A DNA stretch of 48,491 nucleotides, taken from the NCBI GenBank assembly GCA_029838215.1, contig JALGVI010000043.1:1-48491 (forward strand), read 5' to 3'. The stretch comes from Candidatus Helarchaeota archaeon. GTDB taxonomy: Archaea; Asgardarchaeota; Lokiarchaeia; Helarchaeales; RDOG01. The notes beneath the pieces were generated by a model. It saw nothing but the letters and a program-made list of their open reading frames with translations. It searched no databases and had not been told where the DNA came from. A program made the position numbers and the translations under genes. Of the stretch, positions 1 to 8,768 are shown one piece after another; position 1 is the first letter of the stretch, and each line of letters starts with the position of its first letter.

Positions 1-226
1 AAAAAAAATAAAAAAATAAAAACCTTTAATTTACATAATTCTTTAGAAAAGAAACAAGTATAGCTTGCGTGGTAATTTAGACGTCCTCAAAATCAGGTCT
101 CGTCCATCAAGCTTACGTGGACACGGACGTAATATTAACCTTTAAATTTATTAACGCAACAACCAAATAACATATTCATGTAGAGCCTAATTCAGGGTCT
201 ATTTAGTCACATGAGGAAATGTGGAC

Positions 227-769
227 ATGAGCAAGAAAGGAAAAAGAATTCGCGTGTCAAAAAAAGAACAGGTTGAAAATCCTACTTCACGGATGGATAA
301 AATTAAGAATTTCTTTAGACGGCTTTGGCCCGAGAAATTGATACGTAAACCGAGATCTAGACTCGATTTTGAGTTCTTGACGCGAATGGAACTCCCCAGT
401 CCGCCTCGTGAGGTTTTCTTTATCCTTGTATTGCTTTTCTTCCTGTATATCGTTTCTGGTGGCATCTATAACATGACCAGAAAGACGATACCCCTAAATT
501 ACCAACAGATAGGAGATTTTGTTCAACCAGTCTTTTTTTGGAAAGATTTACACGAACAATTTATATTGGAAGGAATAATTTTTGCAATTCTATTGTTCAT
601 AGTTTTCATGGGAACATATTTAATATATGAATCTACCAAAAACTTTTACCGACCCAGCACTTCATACGCATATTTAGTGATTGGATTAATCCTATTCTTC
701 CTCGCCTTTGCATTTATCGAACTCTTAATTCATCAAAAAATCACTTCATTTTATTCACCCGAATTTTGA
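227..769 (+). CDS. OST3/OST6 (MAGT1/TUSC3)-like oligosaccharyltransferase membrane subunit
   Basis: The 180-residue protein has a basic N-terminal region and three hydrophobic helices, at about residues 65-83, 113-135 and 147-166 from a GTG at 221. It lacks the lumenal thioredoxin domain of eukaryotic OST3/OST6. The helix 1 end (VSGGIYNMTRK) recalls the MAGT1 segment TSGQMWNHIRG, and helix 2 (MGTYLIYES) recalls its GMVLLCEAA; spacing to the third helix and the short tail also agrees. In eukaryotes this subunit belongs to the complex that moves oligosaccharide to Asn in N-X-S/T, and Asgard OST3/6 homologues are established knowledge. The ATG at 227 is preferred over GTG 221 because a GAGG motif at 213-216 lies 10 bases before it. 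An AT-rich box at 141-150 may be the promoter. The next gene starts one base after this stop. The match is from memory, not a search. Confidence 0.62.
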   Translation: MSKKGKRIRVSKKEQVENPTSRMDKIKNFFRRLWPEKLIRKPRSRLDFEFLTRMELPSPPREVFFILVLLFFLYIVSGGIYNMTRKTIPLNYQQIGDFVQPVFFWKDLHEQFILEGIIFAILLFIVFMGTYLIYESTKNFYRPSTSYAYLVIGLILFFLAFAFIELLIHQKITSFYSPEF

Positions 770-770
770 A

Positions 771-1352
771 GTGAGCCGTAAGTGGGTGTTGAAACTGACC
801 AGTAACATGCCTGAAGTCAGTGGAATCATCTTTTCAGCCTTCATGTCATCGATGTATGATTTCATGGGCAAGGATGGTCTACTGTCCATATTGAAATTTG
901 CGGATCTTGATGAGTTGGTAGACTATGGCGTGAAAAATGACTATCCAAAATCAAAAAACATTGTCTATTCAAAATTTCAATCTTTTCTTCATGCCATGAC
1001 TGAAATTATGGGGCACGGAACATCCGAAATTCTAATTCATTACGGAAAAAATTACTTGGGTCTAAAACTCATCGCATATTATGGTAGCGGCATTGAAGAA
1101 ATGGTCAGTAACTTCGAGAAATGGCTCGGCGGAAAGTGGACCGTCATCACCAATCGACCTGAAGAGGTCGTGATTAGCGTGGAAAATGGATTATTCGTGC
1201 AAGAATACCCGCAACTTACAAGTTGGGCGATCTTGCAAGGTGTTTTTAGCTGTATTTTAGAACAATTAACGGGCGATAATTATTTCGCAGATGAAATGGA
1301 ACTGAGCAACTCGGATACACCGAGCTGCAAGTTTACGATCCGAAGGAAATAA
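771..1352 (+). CDS. V4R-like small-molecule-binding domain protein
   Basis: A 193-residue soluble protein starting with GTG one base after the preceding stop, which suggests translational coupling with the OST3-like gene. The C-terminal pattern, a GDNYFADEM segment followed about ten residues later by a Cys-containing strand (SCKFTIRRK), is typical of the V4R/hydrocarbon-binding fold related to haem-NO-binding and Bet3-like TRAPP proteins. The N-terminal GKDGLLSILKFADL segment also fits the helical start of that fold. No haem ligand or conserved V4R Cys trio is evident. The gene converges on radB with no spacer: its TAA ends at 1352 and the radB stop begins at 1353. Function cannot be given; a ligand-sensing or tethering role is speculative. 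Confidence 0.45.
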   Translation: MSRKWVLKLTSNMPEVSGIIFSAFMSSMYDFMGKDGLLSILKFADLDELVDYGVKNDYPKSKNIVYSKFQSFLHAMTEIMGHGTSEILIHYGKNYLGLKLIAYYGSGIEEMVSNFEKWLGGKWTVITNRPEEVVISVENGLFVQEYPQLTSWAILQGVFSCILEQLTGDNYFADEMELSNSDTPSCKFTIRRK

Positions 1353-2027
1353 TTACTTGCAGCCTTGTTCGGTTAACTCAAATCGACAAGATTTCTTTAC
1401 CAAATTATCTTTTTCTAGGAGAGAAATGACTCTCTGGGGACTTCTTTTAGAGGGCACTTCGAGTCGAAAATCATGATTACTCCAATATCGAATTAGTTTA
1501 CCCGCACGGGGGAAAACCGTGCTCGTTCCTTCTTCAATATCAGCGTGAACTTGATTACAAAGTATCGTTATTAAGGACTTATCTTGAGAATACTGCCATA
1601 TCAAAGCCAGGGTTTGATTAAATTTCTTGCCAAGCCTGAAATTCTTTTTAGCCTTTCCGGGCTCGGGGTGATAATGTGCAGTAATGGTATCAAAAATGAG
1701 CAATTTCACGCCGCTCACCAAATAAGTTTCGAGATCTTCTATAATGTCCACGAATTTTTTGAAGTTTTCAGGAACGTGCACAAAAATTTTCTCGGAAATC
1801 TTCGTGAAATTAGAACCCGCCAGTTGTTTTAATCGAAGTGGTGTAAATGACCTGTCCATGTCAAATATTAATGATCGTTTTCCATGCCTTGCCAATTCAC
1901 AGGCACATTGCAAAGCAATAATCGATTTACCACTACCACTTTCACCGAAGATGTGATATATTTGTCCTTCCTTAAATCCCCCTTCCAAGATGCTGTTCAG
2001 ACAAGGACTATCTAGAGAAACTTGCAT
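1353..2027 (-). CDS. radB: RadB-type RecA/Rad51 paralogue
   Basis: A single RecA-fold ATPase domain of about 224 residues without the N-terminal helix-hairpin-helix of RadA, which is the RadB layout. Walker A is GESGSGKS at residues 28-35 and Walker B is KLLIFD ending at Asp113; the N-terminal phrase SILEGGFKEGQIYHIFGESG is characteristic. RadB is a euryarchaeal-type accessory recombinase that modulates RadA strand exchange. The ATG at 2027 is chosen because a TGAGGTC element lies eight bases upstream; a TTG five codons earlier (2042) is the alternative. The gene is convergent with the V4R-like gene and divergent from the gene at 2160. Confidence 0.8.
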   Translation of the reverse strand: MQVSLDSPCLNSILEGGFKEGQIYHIFGESGSGKSIIALQCACELARHGKRSLIFDMDRSFTPLRLKQLAGSNFTKISEKIFVHVPENFKKFVDIIEDLETYLVSGVKLLIFDTITAHYHPEPGKAKKNFRLGKKFNQTLALIWQYSQDKSLITILCNQVHADIEEGTSTVFPRAGKLIRYWSNHDFRLEVPSKRSPQRVISLLEKDNLVKKSCRFELTEQGCK

Positions 2028-2159
2028 GGAAAACGACCTCAATTTCTTCCACGAAAATTCTTGAATTAAAAGGTTTTCGGTGCTTGTAACATTCTAAAAA
2101 CTTATATCCGATCCATACTTACTTATTCTGGAGTAAATTCGTTTTATTAACTCTTCAGG

Positions 2160-3281
2160 TTGAAATACGTGTCGTTATTCAGAAAGAATCGGAAACCACC
2201 CACATTCATGAATGGAGAAGAGGAAGATACTCTTTCCAAAAAGAATATTTATCGTGCAATGCTTGATAAGAATTCCTCTATCCTCGTCAAGGAGACTTCA
2301 AACCGCATGTTTTTCATCCTGAAAAAGGATTTGATAGATTATAAAATGCACGTGTTTGCTTCTGAAGCACCCATCTCAAATTTTATTTTGAGTGATGAAA
2401 TCACGGAATTCGAGACGGTCATTGCCGATAAGTCCATTCTCGAAAAAGAGGTTTTCCCTTTTCAAGATAAAATCGCGAAAATCTTTAAGCGCTCTCTTGA
2501 TTTGATAAGCGTGCGGTTGTGCGTGGGTCAAGAAGATGATCACGTTACAATCGATGAGAATGATCTCAAGAAAGTAGATATCAAGCCATCAATTCAAGGA
2601 TTGAAAGAATTTTTACTCACGAATCGCTCGGTAATTGGGTTTAGCGTGCGAAAATTTGATACGAAAAAGGGAAATCTTATCTTTTTAGAAACCAAATTGA
2701 ATCAAGCATTTGAAAAGAACGAGATCAAGACAATTCGAATGAAGATAATTGCGAGCCTTCAACAACGGGGCCTTTACATGCAAAAGCACCATCGCCCATT
2801 TGGTCTTCAAATGTACATCGTCATAAATCTGAGAAAGAGATCTGATGAAATATCTCCCGAAACAATTAGCATTCTCAAGCAACTGGGAATCCCTATTGAT
2901 AACATTCAATTCAGAAGAAACGTGATGGTATCTAACTGGCAAGCCATTGAATGCGAACTCAGGCAGATGAATCTATGCAATTATTTACAGAACCAATTTC
3001 CCAAATTAAGCCACTCAGATGTTTCACAAATCGCAAGATTTTGCCAGATAAACGATCTCGGATTTGACGTTTCGATCAAGATGGCAACGATTCTGAGCAA
3101 GTCGAAAGAAGAGCGCTATAGCAAAAAAGACCAAGGAACAAAATTTCTAAATGAAAATGAAATCACGGCAGCAGGTATCGTGGCGGCAGAATATTTCGGC
3201 ATTCAAAACATTGAAGTCGAAAAAGAATTAGGACATAAACTCATAAGAAAATATTATGATGAGTTCAACGATTACGTGTAA
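2160..3281 (+). CDS. Conserved-looking hypothetical protein
   Basis: I do not recognise this 373-residue protein. It is soluble, with no signal peptide or membrane segment, and mixed alpha/beta in appearance. It has two Cys in the 250-300 region but no metal-binding cluster. The last 80 residues contain a plausible helical bundle, with SDVSQIARFCQINDLGF followed by a stretch rich in Lys and Ser. The frame opens with TTG at 2160; an ATG at 2211 (residue 18) is a reasonable alternative. A TATA-like TTATAT at about 2101 could drive it. It is transcribed divergently from radB. Codon use resembles the neighbours, so I regard it as a real gene. Confidence 0.6.
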   Translation: MKYVSLFRKNRKPPTFMNGEEEDTLSKKNIYRAMLDKNSSILVKETSNRMFFILKKDLIDYKMHVFASEAPISNFILSDEITEFETVIADKSILEKEVFPFQDKIAKIFKRSLDLISVRLCVGQEDDHVTIDENDLKKVDIKPSIQGLKEFLLTNRSVIGFSVRKFDTKKGNLIFLETKLNQAFEKNEIKTIRMKIIASLQQRGLYMQKHHRPFGLQMYIVINLRKRSDEISPETISILKQLGIPIDNIQFRRNVMVSNWQAIECELRQMNLCNYLQNQFPKLSHSDVSQIARFCQINDLGFDVSIKMATILSKSKEERYSKKDQGTKFLNENEITAAGIVAAEYFGIQNIEVEKELGHKLIRKYYDEFNDYV

Positions 3282-3369
3282 TTTCTTTTCCTTTTTGCCT
3301 TACTTGCTTTTTGACGTTGTTGTTTCAAATTTTTTAAATTAAAAAAGAAAAAGTAATTCGTTTGTGAGA

Positions 3370-3552
3370 TTAGATCTGCAGATCGTGGCGAAGTTGGTAT
3401 TCAGGGCATTCTACGTTACTCTCAAGCATTTTCATGCGATCTTTTTCTTTCACGTACTTGCACTTCTCACGTCCTTTTTTGTCTATTAAAAACCATTCAC
3501 AGGTTTCACAGGGTATTTCGATTTCTTCTGTGTCTTCACCTTCACCGCTCAT
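3370..3552 (-). CDS. Small Cys-containing, probably zinc-binding protein
   Basis: A 60-residue acidic protein. Its four cysteines are spaced CxxC (15, 18), then Cys31 and Cys49, consistent with one structural zinc or an iron site. A strong ribosome-binding site (GAGGGATC) sits six bases before the ATG at 3552. A frameshifted small gene ends 25 bases upstream on the same strand, so the two were probably an operon. No family is recognised. Confidence 0.55.
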   Translation of the reverse strand: MSGEGEDTEEIEIPCETCEWFLIDKKGREKCKYVKEKDRMKMLESNVECPEYQLRHDLQI

Positions 3553-3576
3553 TTTTTGATCCCTCTTAGTATTTTT

Positions 3577-3821
3577 TTATGATTTTTTTATTTTTCTTTC
3601 GGATTTTCTTTGTATTTTTTCTAATATTTCCGTAGGAACTTTTAGATGAGAGATTCTTCTTTGGCATGGTTCTCCTATACTAATTGCAAGAGGGGATTTT
3701 TATTTCTTTCCAGAGATTTATTTAAATTTACATGCGAATTTTGCTCCTGCTCATCTCTAAAAACAAATTTAAAAATTGCAATACCAGCTTCAATATCTAA
3801 GGATATTTTAACATGATACAT
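3577..3821 (-). pseudogene. Frameshifted small gene of unknown function
   Basis: On the minus strand one frame from ATG 3821 encodes a protein-like sequence (MYHVKISLDIEAGIAIF...) that ends at a TAG at 3675-3677. Near 3695, at a run of A followed by CCCC, a second frame takes over. It reads SPLAISIGEPCQRRISHLK and continues to a TAA at 3577. The second part has no start codon and a stop just upstream in its own frame, so the halves look like one gene of about 80 codons broken by a one-base indel. A further shift may exist upstream near 3845. It could be a true pseudogene or a homopolymer sequencing error. The rest of the 3553-3984 gap is AT-rich with no convincing gene. Confidence 0.42.
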
Positions 3822-3984
3822 GCCATAAGAGTCAACTTTTTAAATATGCTCGACTTTTTAAAATCAGTCAAGAATCAATAACACAATGGTTTTCTTGCTA
3901 AAATGCGGGAGCAATCTCCCGAATAATTTCATATCAAAGTTGCAATTAAAGTTTTTATTCGGATAAATAGGATGTCGCATTTTC

Positions 3985-4758
3985 ATGGACTCGAAATACG
4001 CAATCCTGACTGAAGATTTAACAAAAAAGTATGGAAAAAATCTTTTTGCCGTAAAAAATCTCAACTTAAAAATCGAGCAGGGCATTACTTACGGACTTTT
4101 GGGACCAAACGGAGCAGGCAAAACAACAACAGTTCGCATGTTAAATGGAATCATAAGACCAACCTCAGGGACAGCTCTCGTCGATGGACACGATATCGTG
4201 AAAGACGCCTTGCGTGTAAAAGCTATCACGGGTTTTTTGCCCGAAACGCCTTCAATTTACGAGAAATTATCTGCCACGGAATTTTTAGAATTTATTGGAG
4301 ATTTGTATTCAGTTCCTTCTTCCACGTTAAGAGACCGAATTCAGAATTTATTTAAACTTTTTGATCTTAATGGACGAGAGAATGATCTGTTGGAGGGATA
4401 CTCACGCGGCATGAAACAAAAGGTCTGTCTCATGTCGGCTCTCATCCATGATCCTGATATCATTTTTTTAGATGAGCCGACTTCGAATTTAGACCCTGAA
4501 TCTGCTTATAAGGTCCGTGATCTCATTCTTCACCTGGCAAAGAATGCTTCAAAAACCATTTTTCTTTGCACGCATTTGCTCCGACACGCAGAGGAGATGT
4601 GTGATCGCATTGGAATAATCAAAGATGGGCAATTGATTATTGAAGGAACCCCTCAGGAAATCATGACGAAGACGGAAACATCGGATTTAGAAAAGGCATA
4701 TCTCAAGATCATGGGAAATGTTCACGATGAAGATTTAGGATACATGAACATGAAATGA
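3985..4758 (+). CDS. ABC transporter ATP-binding protein
   Basis: A complete 257-residue nucleotide-binding domain of the ABC-2/drug-exporter type. Walker A is GPNGAGKT near residues 40-47, the Q-loop region follows, the signature is YSRGMKQ near 136, Walker B is IIFLDEP near 157, and the switch His lies in LCTHLL. The Asp-rich C-terminal tail is short. It sits 13 bases before a membrane permease, so the pair forms a two-gene exporter using ATP to move a substrate across the cytoplasmic membrane. The substrate cannot be told from sequence. The upstream 430 bases are AT-rich and give the operon its promoter. Confidence 0.9.
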   Translation: MDSKYAILTEDLTKKYGKNLFAVKNLNLKIEQGITYGLLGPNGAGKTTTVRMLNGIIRPTSGTALVDGHDIVKDALRVKAITGFLPETPSIYEKLSATEFLEFIGDLYSVPSSTLRDRIQNLFKLFDLNGRENDLLEGYSRGMKQKVCLMSALIHDPDIIFLDEPTSNLDPESAYKVRDLILHLAKNASKTIFLCTHLLRHAEEMCDRIGIIKDGQLIIEGTPQEIMTKTETSDLEKAYLKIMGNVHDEDLGYMNMK

Positions 4759-4771
4759 AGGATGGATCGAC

Positions 4772-6385
4772 ATGTGGACGTGGCTTAAAATTGCTCGTGC
4801 CGAGATTCTTCTCTGGAGTGTAAAATTAAGGGGTCACCGGAAACTCTTCTTCGTTTTATTGTCCATCATGATTGTGATCTTAAATATTTCCTTAAATCTC
4901 GCCACCACGTTTATTTTTAGACCTCTAGCCGCACCTTTTGCCTTTCTCATCATCCCTTACATTGCCCCCGGTCTGGAGATCTTCTTCATGTTTTTATTCT
5001 TATTCTTTTTAACGTATCCGATTCAATATGCACTTCAAGAATTTCAAATAGGACATCTTGAAATCATTTTATCGGCCCCAGTCCGTCCGAAAGATGTTTT
5101 TTTCGGTGAATACTTTGGTCAGGTTGTCATTTATGTGTTTTTTCTCTTTATCATAGCACCAATAATTGTTTCGATAATTGGAGCTTTCGTGGAAATCTCG
5201 ATATTTGCACAACTCATGATAATTACCTTTTCCGCACTCTTGCTTCTATCCGCATCTTTTCTGGGAAATTGTGCCGCCTCATATTTGTCTGTAAAGTTTG
5301 GGACTTCTACTCGCAAGAAAGATCTGGGCAAGATCGTTTTGATGATCGTGAGTGCTGTTATTGCAATTCCTTCAATGATGATTTCTCTGATTTGGATTGC
5401 ACCTTGGGTGCTTCTCTTGCCAGCAATTAGGATGATATTTCAATTTAGTCCATCAACATGGTTTGCAACATTGGTTCTTTTCTTCATAAACCCCTTCTTG
5501 ACTTATAATGGGATTTTTGGTTTTATTAATCCCGCTCTTAATGCATTATTTGCCTGTGGATTTCTGGCGGCTGTCTTTGGACTTGGATTTAAGTATGCTG
5601 ATAGGTTCTTTTCTCTCGATGCGGGTCAACCTGAAGAACGAATTCTTGCAAAGGAGAATTTCTTCTATCGTTTCATTCGACGCGTTTTTGGCGTGCCGAG
5701 TTCAGTACAAGCCAAGGAGTTTTTCAGAAGGAATGAGAATCTTGGTCGCCTTGGCTATTCAGTTGCATTTGGAATCATCTTTCCCATTATCATGATAATG
5801 ATTCAGCTCTTTACAGGAGATCCCGATTCCATCATGATTGGCAACACGATGAATTTGGTTTTCGTGCCGTGGATTTTTGCCATGATGCAAGGTTTAATGG
5901 TCGGCATGTTCATAATGGTTCGTTCGAAAGACATGATTTGGATTTATAAAAAATCTCCAAAGGGAGTCAGGACACTCGTTTCAAGTTTTTATAAAACGAA
6001 TTATTTCATTTCGTTCTTGATCACGATCTTTCTGACTGTGGTCATTTCCATCATCTTTCAATATAACATCTTCTTGGCTTTGCTCTTGTTCTTGCTACTC
6101 AATGTCTGGGAGCTCGTGACCTATAATATCGTCATTGGCGTTCAATGTTCGAGACCCGCATTCGAAGAAAGAGGCACCAGAATGACAATAAATGTCCTGA
6201 TTTCCATGTTATTATTAGTTGGAGTTTGGCTTGGGATCTTCATTCCAATGATCACGTTGTTTTCTTTCTTTCTGGACTTCACGATAGTGATGTTTCTGGT
6301 TTCCATTGTTTCTCCGTTGTTCATGCTTGCTATAAGTACGGTGATCTTGTTCTTGGGCATTAAGCAACTTGACAAATTCGAATAA
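4772..6385 (+). CDS. ABC-2 type transporter permease
   Basis: A 537-residue integral membrane protein with about twelve hydrophobic segments in two blocks, roughly residues 25-270 and 330-535. They are separated by a cytosolic stretch (FFRRNENLGRLG) typical of large ABC-2 permeases. It partners the ATPase encoded 13 bases upstream. A cytosolic segment around residues 85-115 (LEIILSAPVRPKDVFFGEY) matches the coupling helix region often seen as the LLSAPVRP motif in this family. The long protein with two halves suggests one chain forms the whole pore. It ends 41 bases from the convergent sugar kinase gene. Confidence 0.82.
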   Translation: MWTWLKIARAEILLWSVKLRGHRKLFFVLLSIMIVILNISLNLATTFIFRPLAAPFAFLIIPYIAPGLEIFFMFLFLFFLTYPIQYALQEFQIGHLEIILSAPVRPKDVFFGEYFGQVVIYVFFLFIIAPIIVSIIGAFVEISIFAQLMIITFSALLLLSASFLGNCAASYLSVKFGTSTRKKDLGKIVLMIVSAVIAIPSMMISLIWIAPWVLLLPAIRMIFQFSPSTWFATLVLFFINPFLTYNGIFGFINPALNALFACGFLAAVFGLGFKYADRFFSLDAGQPEERILAKENFFYRFIRRVFGVPSSVQAKEFFRRNENLGRLGYSVAFGIIFPIIMIMIQLFTGDPDSIMIGNTMNLVFVPWIFAMMQGLMVGMFIMVRSKDMIWIYKKSPKGVRTLVSSFYKTNYFISFLITIFLTVVISIIFQYNIFLALLLFLLLNVWELVTYNIVIGVQCSRPAFEERGTRMTINVLISMLLLVGVWLGIFIPMITLFSFFLDFTIVMFLVSIVSPLFMLAISTVILFLGIKQLDKFE

Positions 6386-6426
6386 AAAAAAATGGAAAGA
6401 AAAAAAGAAGCCAATCACCGCAAGTT

Positions 6427-7911
6427 TTACTTTACCTTGCCAGTAATGCGTTTTCCTTCGTGGATTTTGAGTAATTCGACTTGGAAAGTCGATTTTAGCT
6501 TGCGGTATGCTTTTTTAGCATTTTTATTTGGAGTCTTTGTTTCGGTCAAATGGGCCATTTTAGAGATGGCTTCTTCAGGCGTTTTATAAAGCCCTGCACC
6601 GAGAAATCCGAGAATGGCGGCACCTAACGCGGATCCTTCCTTAACTTGAAATAGTTGAACTGGTTTTTGGATGACATCGGCAATGATTTGAGCCCAGATG
6701 GGGCTATTCGCTCCACCACCATCAAGTTTTAATTCACTGAAGTCTCCTGCGACGCTTTTTATCAGCATTGAATACATTGCGATGGTATATGCAGTGGATT
6801 CTAGAATTGCACGCGTGAAGCTGGCACGGTCGTGTCCGAAACTCCAACCATATACCGTGCCTTTTGCATCAAATTGTAATGGAATGATCATGAGTCCGTT
6901 GCATCCTGCAGGCACGGATTCTGCTTCCTTGATTATTAAATCGTATATCGAAACGTTTTCGTTTTTACTCCGTTCGAATAGATCCATTGCAAAATTCTCG
7001 ACGTACCATTTCAATAACGTGCCGGTTCCGGGAAGGACTCCTTCGAGAACCCAACGATTCGGCAGGACGTGTGGATTTGTAAATAACAAGCCCCCCTTAT
7101 CGATGATTCTTTCCTCCAAGACGAGATCGGTGAAGGCTCCCGTTCCCAATGTCGTCTTGCAGTCTCCTTGTGAGATTCCGCCCACTCCAAGAGCTGAGCA
7201 CTGCTGGTCGGCACCACCCAAGTAGATGGGAAGACCTTTTTTTAGTCCTAATTCGTCCGATACGTTTCCAAGTAACTCTCCAATCGTTGAACCATTCTCC
7301 TTTATCTCGGCCCATTTATCAAATTCGATTCCAACTTCGTTTGATAGCGACTCGGAAAGTTCTAATGTGTTAAAATCCAATATGCCGTATGCAGAATTCG
7401 AGCGATCCGTGATATATTCGCCAGTTAGAAAATGGTAAACATATGAATCAGGCTGTATTATCTTGGCAGTACGTTCATAAATTTCGGGATGTGCTTCCTT
7501 AATCCATAACGCCTTGATGATCGCCCATCGTTGATATTCTTTCCATGAAAACTCGAAAAGTGCCTTGTTATCATTCAGTTGTTGCAGTGATTCAGGAATG
7601 CGAAAATCTTGCCAGGTGATGGCAGGATACAACGGCTCACCAGTTTTGTCAACAAATGTCGTTGTTGCTCGGTGAAAACAAGCAGAAATACCCAAAATAT
7701 TATCCTTGTCTACATTCTTCAAGGCAGTTTTGGACGTTTGTTTGATTCCTTCAATCCAGATTTTTGGGTCTTGTTCATAAACGCCAGGGGGTTGCTTCGT
7801 GATCGGATATTCATAATGGGCTTTCGAAACAATTTTTCCCGTTTCAGAAAATATGATGGTTCTGGCTCCTGTCGTTCCGACATCAAATATGCAAATAAAA
7901 TTCTCAGTCAT
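6427..7911 (-). CDS. FGGY-family carbohydrate kinase (xylulokinase/glycerol kinase-like)
   Basis: A 494-residue kinase of the FGGY family with the actin-like ATPase fold. The N-terminal phosphate loop is FDVGTTGARTIIF (residues 9-21), the sugar-side segment is ITWQDFRI, GGADQQCSALGVGG is near residue 260, and the second signature GGGANSPIWAQIIADV is near 398-413. These enzymes phosphorylate a sugar or polyol with ATP. The WQD motif fits both xylulokinase and glycerol kinase, and GGADQQ fits xylulokinase-like archaeal members, so I do not assign the substrate. A TATA-like CTTATATTTTTAG (7947-7959 on this strand) lies about 40 bases upstream. The gene is divergent from the membrane protein at 8061. 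Confidence 0.85.
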   Translation of the reverse strand: MTENFICIFDVGTTGARTIIFSETGKIVSKAHYEYPITKQPPGVYEQDPKIWIEGIKQTSKTALKNVDKDNILGISACFHRATTTFVDKTGEPLYPAITWQDFRIPESLQQLNDNKALFEFSWKEYQRWAIIKALWIKEAHPEIYERTAKIIQPDSYVYHFLTGEYITDRSNSAYGILDFNTLELSESLSNEVGIEFDKWAEIKENGSTIGELLGNVSDELGLKKGLPIYLGGADQQCSALGVGGISQGDCKTTLGTGAFTDLVLEERIIDKGGLLFTNPHVLPNRWVLEGVLPGTGTLLKWYVENFAMDLFERSKNENVSIYDLIIKEAESVPAGCNGLMIIPLQFDAKGTVYGWSFGHDRASFTRAILESTAYTIAMYSMLIKSVAGDFSELKLDGGGANSPIWAQIIADVIQKPVQLFQVKEGSALGAAILGFLGAGLYKTPEEAISKMAHLTETKTPNKNAKKAYRKLKSTFQVELLKIHEGKRITGKVK

Positions 7912-7946
7912 AGATAATTCCCCTTAACATATCTCAGCTTATCATT

Positions 7947-8003
7947 CTAAAAATATAAGTTAGCATTGGTAAATATATAAAAAAAATGAATGATAATGAT
8001 TAT
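7947..8003. promoter_or_regulatory. Divergent promoter region with a small dyad
   Basis: The 149-base gap between the kinase and the membrane protein holds a leftward TATA-like box (about 7947-7959) and a rightward one (AAATATATAAAAAA, 7971-7984). A perfect dyad, ATAAT-G-ATTAT, lies at 7993-8003 just after the rightward box and could be an operator. The elements are seen in the sequence; their use is inferred. Confidence 0.35.
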
Positions 8004-8060
8004 TAAACGGAACTCGTTGATACTTAATTTACATGTCATAAAACAAAAAAAGGGATTAAA

Positions 8061-8681
8061 ATGGACGAATATGATGAATTTAGCATGAGTTTAGCTCTTC
8101 GAATGGCAGTCGTCTGCGGAGCAGGAGTGGGCTTTTCTATTCTCGGTAGCATGGTATCGATTTGGATATTTAACTCACAAGTAGCACTGAACATGATAGA
8201 TTTAATCTTTCAGTTTGTTGCACTTAGCGGAAGAATCCCTGCGGAACTCTTGATCATGCTCACTTTTACAGTAGTTAGCCTAGTGGCGCCTTCGATAAAT
8301 GTCATCATGCAAATGTTTTTCCAGCCTTTCATGATCACGAAAGGGATCACCACCCATGAGTTATTCTCAATTACGATCTCTTCAGTCATCACTTGGATAG
8401 TCGTAGGGATCGTCGTGGGGATTCTATCGAAGCATTGGTTTCAAGGTCTTCAAAATACGCTTATCACGGGAATCTTGCACTATATCATGGATGCTATTCT
8501 GTTAATCGTTGTTGTTGCGATTTCAGGGAATCTTTTCACTGGCATTGTGACTTATGGTATAATATACATAGCTTTCGTGTTGGTGCTTCTGTTTGCAATT
8601 CCTAATTTTCTCGTGTTAATGGTTTCGGGAGCCGCAGGTGGCATAATCGGACAATACGTCGTTTTCAAGGATAGATACTGA
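8061..8681 (+). CDS. Multi-pass membrane protein, unknown function
   Basis: A 206-residue hydrophobic protein with about five to six predicted membrane helices, at roughly 12-33, 42-55, 63-90, 107-127, 135-160 and 165-200. The N-terminus is short and acidic (MDEYDEFSMS). Length and hydropathy resemble Yip1-like small membrane proteins, but no diagnostic motif is visible, so this is only a comparison. The SD is weak (AAAGGGAT before the ATG). It stands alone between the divergent kinase and the MptE gene 87 bases downstream. Confidence 0.6.
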   Translation: MDEYDEFSMSLALRMAVVCGAGVGFSILGSMVSIWIFNSQVALNMIDLIFQFVALSGRIPAELLIMLTFTVVSLVAPSINVIMQMFFQPFMITKGITTHELFSITISSVITWIVVGIVVGILSKHWFQGLQNTLITGILHYIMDAILLIVVVAISGNLFTGIVTYGIIYIAFVLVLLFAIPNFLVLMVSGAAGGIIGQYVVFKDRY

Positions 8682-8768
8682 AAGTCCTAAATTTTCCATT
8701 TTCTTTTTACTTTTCTGAGCAATAGATTTCTTTGGAAAACTCATCTACAATAAGATCTGTGAAGCAAG

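Noticed and set aside
1..220. Structured RNA or tRNA in the left-edge gap
   Set aside because: Short inverted pieces (ACGTCC/GGACGT, GTCCA/TGGAC) exist, but no tRNA arms or known RNA motif could be assembled.
3864..4085. 73-codon minus-strand frame overlapping the ABC ATPase start
   Set aside because: Overlaps a solid gene and shows no motif or ribosome site.
7988..8006. Fur-box-like sequence
   Set aside because: Only an 11-base AT-rich dyad; the 19-base consensus is not met.
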